Shown here piece by piece: positions 8,246 to 11,638 of a DNA stretch of 11,638 nucleotides (position 1 is its first letter; each line of letters opens with the position of its first letter). The notes under the pieces were generated by a model, which saw only the letters and a list, made by a program, of their open reading frames with translations, searched no databases and was not told where the DNA came from. The position numbers were made by a program, and so were the translations under genes. Source of the DNA: an uncultured Bacilli bacterium (GTDB lineage: Bacteria > Bacillota_I > Bacilli_A > RF39 > UBA660); NCBI GenBank assembly GCA_934088535.1, contig CAKOJC010000036.1, positions 1-11,638 on the forward strand. Direction: 5' to 3'.

Positions 8246-9395
8246 TTCTCCATTAACTAATGAAATAATACAAAAAATAAACTTAATGGCTCAAAAAGAA
8301 AAGATAATTATTACTTTCGATAATACTAAAAATTTAAGACAAGAAGATCTAAAGAAACTAAATCAAAATATTACAATAAGTATTATAGGCGGTTTAGATA
8401 CAAAGAAAGAAAAGTTTAATAATGAACATTATCAAAGAAGAACTTATTATTCGATAAAAGAATTAATAAGCATTATAAATTTTTTTGAAAAAATAGAAAG
8501 ACAAATTAATCCATTATGGAATGAACTAGAAAAATGTATGTTTGTATATAAGAAAATTTGTGAATACTCAAACTATGATGAATGTGTTTTTAATGGAAGA
8601 GATGCTGCAAGAAATCTATTAGGGGTAATAACAGGTAAAAGTGTTTGTGCAGGTTACGCAATGATATTTAAAGAAGCTATGGATAGACTTAATATAAAAT
8701 GTTACTATCAAAATAGAGAAGGTCATCACAGCTGGAACATTGTTGAACTAGAGGGTGAACAATATGTGATTGAATTAACATGGGATACATATAATAAACA
8801 AAACAACAAATGTGGATTTACATATTTTTGTAGAGAAGATAGAAAACATTTTTATTCAAATGAACACCATAATATTAGCGGTGAAAAAGAAGAACAAGAG
8901 TTTGATGTAAAAGAATGCCCAGTTCCAGTTTTACAAAATGCTTTAAAAAAGATAAATCAAGAAAGAATAAAAAAAGTTTCAGTTGAAAGCAAAGATGATG
9001 CCATAACTTGTTCAATTGCAGGTCAAACTATAATCATTAATAACAACATACCATATTTACAAAACGGAACACCATCAAATACATTTATCAGAAGTGATGG
9101 AAGTAGTTTCTTAATTATTCCAACAAATAAATCTAATAATTACATTAGAGAATATATATATTTAATATTTATTCCTACGAATCAAACTGTTCAAGCAACA
9201 AGAATATATAGTGAAATGGATTTACTAACAAGTGACCAAGAACTAAGAAATAATATTTCAAATAACTTACTATCAAATCATAGAATAGCAAGAAAAATAA
9301 ATGAATATAATGGATATGTAGGGTATGTTGAAAAAGGAAGTACATTAAGATATTATCATGAAAATATTGAGTCAGAATTAAATATACATAGATAG
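8226..9395 (+). CDS. Transglutaminase-like (papain-fold) cysteine protease homologue, 389 aa
   Basis: Residues about 95-215 form a transglutaminase-like domain. GKSVCAGYAMIFKEAMDRLNI carries the nucleophile Cys141, GHHSWNIVELEGEQYVIELTWD supplies His168 and Asp187, and the three sit in the family order Cys-His-Asp, so the enzyme looks active. Bacterial members are usually proteases, peptidases or amidases rather than crosslinkers. The N-terminal 90 residues contain a possible beta-strand/LRR-like piece (ITISIIGGLD) and a helix (YSIKELISIINFFEKIERQI). The C-terminal 150 residues (about 240-389) are beta-rich and unfamiliar. No signal peptide, membrane helix or wall anchor is present, so a cytoplasmic site is likely. 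GAGGA at 8216-8220 precedes the ATG by five bases. The start lies within the end of the LRR gene, which suggests coupled expression and perhaps a target-recognising LRR partner (inference). Confidence 0.82.
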   Translation: MKKIKINSPLTNEIIQKINLMAQKEKIIITFDNTKNLRQEDLKKLNQNITISIIGGLDTKKEKFNNEHYQRRTYYSIKELISIINFFEKIERQINPLWNELEKCMFVYKKICEYSNYDECVFNGRDAARNLLGVITGKSVCAGYAMIFKEAMDRLNIKCYYQNREGHHSWNIVELEGEQYVIELTWDTYNKQNNKCGFTYFCREDRKHFYSNEHHNISGEKEEQEFDVKECPVPVLQNALKKINQERIKKVSVESKDDAITCSIAGQTIIINNNIPYLQNGTPSNTFIRSDGSSFLIIPTNKSNNYIREYIYLIFIPTNQTVQATRIYSEMDLLTSDQELRNNISNNLLSNHRIARKINEYNGYVGYVEKGSTLRYYHENIESELNIHR

Positions 9396-9418
9396 TTTTA
9401 ATAATAAAAGGAGAAAAC

Positions 9419-9739
9419 ATGTCAAAATTAAATTATGAAGTGTATGGTAAAATAGTATGTGCATCATTATTAAAAGATAATAAAATATATTACACTTTTA
9501 AGAATCATGGGACAATATTTATTCTTGAAGAAAAAGGAGTACTAAAAAATTCAATTCAAGGCTTCATTACAGAAAATGGATACTTTGTAGATAGAATATT
9601 AGGCCTAGAAATAGCTAAACATTATAATCAAATAGAATTCAAACATCAACCAGAGAATGAACTTTTTAGTGAAGAACTAAAACAACAAAATATTAAAATA
9701 CTTGCGTATCAAAAAAAATACAAATATATTCATCCATAG
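9419..9739 (+). CDS. Small conserved-type protein with FVDR motif, 106 aa
   Basis: The ATG at 9419 follows AAAGGAG (9407-9413) by five bases and lies 23 bases after the transglutaminase gene, so it is the third gene of the operon. Residues 47-59 (QGFITENGYFVDR), then GLEIAKHYNQI (62-72) and LFSEEL (82-87), fit a pattern I associate with small proteins of phage, plasmid and accessory regions, roughly GF.T..G.FVDR..A..IA....QI with LFSE.L. Their biochemical function is not known to me. The first 45 residues look like beta strands (KIVCASLLKDNKIYYTF, GTIFILEE). There is no signal peptide or membrane helix. The protein could be a substrate, inhibitor or adaptor for its operon partners, but that is guesswork from position. 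Confidence 0.75.
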   Translation: MSKLNYEVYGKIVCASLLKDNKIYYTFKNHGTIFILEEKGVLKNSIQGFITENGYFVDRILGLEIAKHYNQIEFKHQPENELFSEELKQQNIKILAYQKKYKYIHP

Positions 9740-10026
9740 TTTAATTAATTATTTAAAGTATCAAAATATACATAATATATAGTAGATATATAAATATATA
9801 TCAAAAAAGATTTTAACCACTCCTTAGTACTATTAAACTAATATAATAATTTCATCCTTCTATAAAAACTTTTATTAAATAATAAAAAAACATGCAACAT
9901 ATTACATATAATCCATAAAATATATTGAAGCCACCAGTGGTGTTTATATAGATTAGGAACTACTCGTTAGTTCCTTTAGTTTGCATTAACTAGACACAAT
10001 CACTTCTTATTTTAATAAAAATGTAA
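9740..10026. other. Non-coding AT-rich stretch between the accessory operon and xer
   Basis: No credible gene on either strand. Its first 190 bases are almost pure A/T and include GATATAT (9785-9791) paired with ATATATC (9796-9802), without a T-tract that would make a terminator. The GC-richer segment from about 9927 holds adjacent hairpins described separately. One short frame ends IEATSGVYID before TAG at about 9954 and could be the tail of a lost protein gene, but there is no upstream coding to support it. Confidence 0.6.
9932..9992 (+). other. Cluster of three adjacent hairpins, possible structured RNA or mobile-element end
   Basis: Hairpin 1: CACC (9932-9935) with GGTG (9939-9942). Hairpin 2: AGGAACTA (9955-9962) with TAGTTCCT (9968-9975), perfect 8 bp, loop CTCGT. 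Hairpin 3: TAGTT (9977-9981) with AACTA (9988-9992). AACTA and TAGTT each occur twice, so alternative pairings are possible. Base composition is clearly GC-richer than the surroundings. It may terminate the preceding operon, although the T-run is broken (TTTAGTTT). It may instead be the leftover right end/omega-RNA-like part of an IS200/IS605-type element (GAAGCC followed by hairpins), which is an inference only. Confidence 0.45.
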
Positions 10027-10032
10027 TATAAT
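10027..10032 (+). promoter_or_regulatory. -10 box of xer, implying a leaderless transcript
   Basis: A perfect TATAAT ends seven bases before the xer ATG at 10039, so the expected transcription start coincides with the A of the ATG. No AGGAGG-like sequence lies in the 20 bases upstream. The -35 region is poor (TTCTTA at 10004-10009). Confidence 0.55.
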
Positions 10033-10038
10033 GAACTT

Positions 10039-10932
10039 ATGGATAAAGAAGAATTTCTTAAAATTAATGTTATAAATGATTTTATAAGTTATATTAGTAA
10101 AAAAAATTATTCTATAAACACATACACTTCTTATATTAATGACTTATATTATTTTACTGTCTTCATAAAAAAAGATTTAACTAAAGTAACATTCGAAGAT
10201 ATTAAAGACTACTTAGAACATTTAAATCTCAAAAAAGAAAAACCATCTTCAGTAAGAAGAAAAATAAGTTCTTTAAAATCATTTTATAAATTCTTATATA
10301 AAAATGGATATATTGATAAAAAAGATTATCCACTTACTAAAGTAGCTTATCCTAAAATGGAAAAGAAACTTCCTAAGTTTATATATTATAATGATTTACT
10401 TGAAATAATAAATGAGTCAACAAAAGATAAGGATGGAGTAAGAGATAGGTTAATTATTGAAATGCTTTATGCAACTGGAGTAAGGGTTAGTGAACTTGTT
10501 AATATTAAAATAAGTGATATAGATTTTAATAATAGAAGAATTATAGTTTTAGGAAAAGGAAATAAAGAGAGAATTGTTTATTATGGTGAGTATGCAGAAG
10601 AAGTACTAAAAGAATATTTAAAAACTCATGAAAGAAAGAATCATAATTATTTGTTTGTAAATTCAAAGGGTGGAAAACTTACTGATAGAGGTGTCAGATA
10701 TATAATAGATAATATTATGTCAAAACTATCAGTAAAAGTTCATGTAACGCCTCACGTACTAAGACATACTTTTGCAACAGATATGTTAAATAATGGATGT
10801 GATATAAAAGTAGTTCAAGAATTACTTGGACATAGTTCACTAAAGGCAACAGAGATTTATACTCACGTAACAAATGAACACCTAAAAAAAGTATATTATG
10901 AATGTTTTCCAAGGAGGGATAGAGATGAGTAA
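10039..10932 (+). CDS. XerC/XerD-type tyrosine recombinase, 297 aa
   Basis: Site-specific DNA recombinase that cuts and rejoins DNA through a phosphotyrosine bond. The N-terminal core-binding (SAM-like) domain covers about 10-95 (SKKNYSINTYTSYINDLYYF, SVRRKISSLKSFYKFL). The catalytic domain covers about 112-285 with every active-site residue present: Arg149 (ATGVRVSEL), Lys173 (LGKGNKERI), His239 and Arg242 (HVLRH), His265 (LLGHSS) and Tyr274 (ATEIYTH). Length and domain limits fit XerC/XerD, the chromosome-dimer resolvases. Whether it is one of these or a relative for mobile elements cannot be decided here, and no dif site is recognisable nearby. No ribosome binding site precedes the ATG and no earlier in-frame start exists before a TAA at 10024, which suggests leaderless translation. 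It overlaps tdk by eight bases. Confidence 0.93.
   Translation: MDKEEFLKINVINDFISYISKKNYSINTYTSYINDLYYFTVFIKKDLTKVTFEDIKDYLEHLNLKKEKPSSVRRKISSLKSFYKFLYKNGYIDKKDYPLTKVAYPKMEKKLPKFIYYNDLLEIINESTKDKDGVRDRLIIEMLYATGVRVSELVNIKISDIDFNNRRIIVLGKGNKERIVYYGEYAEEVLKEYLKTHERKNHNYLFVNSKGGKLTDRGVRYIIDNIMSKLSVKVHVTPHVLRHTFATDMLNNGCDIKVVQELLGHSSLKATEIYTHVTNEHLKKVYYECFPRRDRDE
10911..10917 (+). promoter_or_regulatory. Perfect ribosome binding site of tdk inside xer
   Basis: AAGGAGG at 10911-10917 lies in the last codons of xer and seven bases before the ATG at 10925. It decides the tdk start: an in-frame ATG at 10898 would place this site inside the coding region and add nine residues absent from the family. 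Confidence 0.9.
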
Positions 10933-11518
10933 ATTATATTTTAGATATGGAGCTATGAATAGTGGAAAAACTACATTATTAATTCAAGTAGCACATAACT
11001 ATGAAGAAAGAGGAATGAAAGTAGTAATATTAAAACCAGGAATTGATACTAAAGGAAATGATAAAATAGTAACAAGAATAGGTCTTAAAAGAAAAGTGGA
11101 TCACATCGTACAAAGTGATGAAAAACTAATTAATTATTTATGTACTCTTCCACTAGATATAGTTTGTGTACTAGTAGATGAAGCTCAATTCTTAACACGC
11201 GATCAAGTAGATGACTTATTTATGTTTACTAAACTTAAAAATATACCTGTAATTTGTTATGGACTTAGAAGTGACTTCAAAACAATGGCATTTCCAGGAA
11301 GCCTTAGATTATTTGAAGTATCAGATGTTATGGAAGAATTAATAACAATATGTAGATGTGGCAAAAGAGCTAAATTTAATGGAAGAATTGTAAATGGAAA
11401 ATTCACTTCAAATGGAGAACAAGTTGCAATAGACGGCGAAAATCATGTTGAATATGAGTCCCTTTGTGGAAAATGCTATCTTGAAAAAGTACTTGGAATT
11501 ACAACTTTAGATGAATAA
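10925..11518 (+). CDS. tdk: Thymidine kinase, type II
   Basis: Phosphorylates thymidine (and deoxyuridine) with ATP to TMP in the pyrimidine salvage pathway, in the cytoplasm; type II enzymes are tetramers. The 197-residue protein has the Walker A loop GAMNSGKT (9-16) starting directly after the first strand (KLYFRYG), a Walker B with the catalytic glutamate, VDEAQF (84-89, Glu86), the GLRSDF stretch (113-118), and the zinc-binding lasso domain with Cys143, Cys145, Cys181 and Cys184 (CRCGKRA and ESLCGKCY). All key residues are present. The start at 10925 is set by the AAGGAGG site and by the family N-terminus. The gene overlaps xer by eight bases, so translation is probably coupled. In many Bacillota tdk lies next to prfA or rpmE; the downstream gene is outside this window. 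Confidence 0.96.
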   Translation: MSKLYFRYGAMNSGKTTLLIQVAHNYEERGMKVVILKPGIDTKGNDKIVTRIGLKRKVDHIVQSDEKLINYLCTLPLDIVCVLVDEAQFLTRDQVDDLFMFTKLKNIPVICYGLRSDFKTMAFPGSLRLFEVSDVMEELITICRCGKRAKFNGRIVNGKFTSNGEQVAIDGENHVEYESLCGKCYLEKVLGITTLDE

Positions 11519-11523
11519 AATAT

Positions 11524-11548
11524 ATCACTATTAATTAGTGATTTTTTT
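11524..11548 (+). terminator. Intrinsic terminator of xer-tdk
   Basis: ATCACTA (11524-11530) pairs with TAGTGAT (11536-11542) around TTAAT, followed by T residues to 11548. It begins six bases after the tdk stop. Confidence 0.88.
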
Positions 11549-11569
11549 GTAAAAATTTTGATAAATATC

Positions 11570-11598
11570 TTCTATCTAAAAAAATGCTATGGTATAAT
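11570..11598 (+). promoter_or_regulatory. Promoter for a gene beyond the right edge
   Basis: Extended -10 TGG-TATAAT (11590-11598) with a poor -35 (TTCTAT at 11570-11575, 17-base spacer). A TTGATA at 11558-11563 is too far upstream to pair with it. The predicted transcript start is near 11605, and no start codon for a long frame is visible before 11638. Confidence 0.6.
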
Positions 11599-11611
11599 AA
11601 ATAAGTCGGTA

Positions 11612-11628
11612 ACATATGTTGCATATGT
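11612..11628 (+). promoter_or_regulatory. Palindrome in the leader of the downstream gene
   Basis: ACATATG (11612-11618) and CATATGT (11622-11628) form a perfect 7-bp inverted repeat around TTG, starting just after the predicted transcript start. It could be a repressor operator or the first stem of a structured leader. The window ends too soon to tell. Confidence 0.4.
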
Positions 11629-11638
11629 CTTAAATGAC

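Noticed and set aside
9175..9420. Minus-strand open frame of 81 codons opposite the end of the transglutaminase-like gene
   Set aside because: It lies antisense to a well-supported gene, has low-complexity hydrophobic content, and no promoter or ribosome binding site.
9785..9802. GATATAT/ATATATC inverted repeat as terminator or operator
   Set aside because: It is pure A/T apart from its end bases and is followed by A residues. Such repeats arise easily by chance in this composition.
9803..9860. Possible minus-strand small gene with AAGGAG near 9827
   Set aside because: The nearest GTG directly abuts the AAGGAG, the frame gives about 19 residues, and nothing in it resembles a known small protein.
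9740..10038. A dif-like recombination site beside the recombinase gene
   Set aside because: I found no pair of arms resembling XerC/XerD binding sites around a 6-base centre. The inverted repeats there are better read as RNA-type hairpins.
10898..10924. Upstream ATG that would lengthen thymidine kinase by nine residues
   Set aside because: The extension is absent from the family, the ribosome binding site would fall inside it, and the ATG at 10925 is ideally spaced from AAGGAGG.
1..11638. CRISPR arrays, tRNA or rRNA genes
   Set aside because: No regularly spaced direct repeats and no tRNA- or rRNA-like conserved sequences were seen on either strand.

Overview
The window is very AT-rich and all genes lie on the + strand. 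It shows strong AGGAGG-type ribosome binding sites, TTGACA/TATAAT promoters and short intrinsic terminators. Gene content (polynucleotide phosphorylase, ComEA, ComEC, an XerC/D-type recombinase, thymidine kinase, and a cell-wall sorting signal) points to a low-GC Bacillota, plausibly an uncultured gut lineage of the Bacilli/Erysipelotrichia kind. The lineage is inferred from composition and gene style only. All ten genes with a visible stop codon use TAA or TAG, and none uses TGA. Tryptophan is written TGG, so the standard bacterial code fits.

Layout. 1-1932: 3' seven-eighths of pnp, cut by the left window edge, ending in a terminator hairpin whose right arm doubles as the -35 box of the next promoter. 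1998-2897: a helical cytoplasmic protein of unknown function. 2985-4592: a secreted, wall-anchored thioester-domain (TQXA-like) surface protein with its own extended -10 promoter and strong ribosome binding site. 4695-7407: a competence DNA-uptake pair, comEA and comEC, overlapping by 44 bases through a GTG start.

7408-10038 looks like an accessory insertion. It begins with a frameshifted scrap of a DUF1016 (YhcG-type) gene. A three-gene operon follows: a leucine-rich-repeat protein, a transglutaminase-like cysteine protease homologue with an intact Cys-His-Asp triad and no signal peptide, and a 106-residue protein with an FVDR motif. It ends in a 299-base non-coding stretch with a cluster of adjacent hairpins. 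I see no holA-like gene after comEC, although holA often follows it in Bacillota.

10039-11518: a tyrosine recombinase, apparently translated from a leaderless mRNA, translationally coupled to thymidine kinase (tdk). A terminator and a new promoter follow, with a palindromic leader running off the right edge.

The main candidates for something new are the LRR/transglutaminase/FVDR operon, the thioester adhesin with a non-canonical NPSTG sorting motif, and the structured RNA-like cluster at about 9930-9992. None can be called a proven new system from sequence alone.
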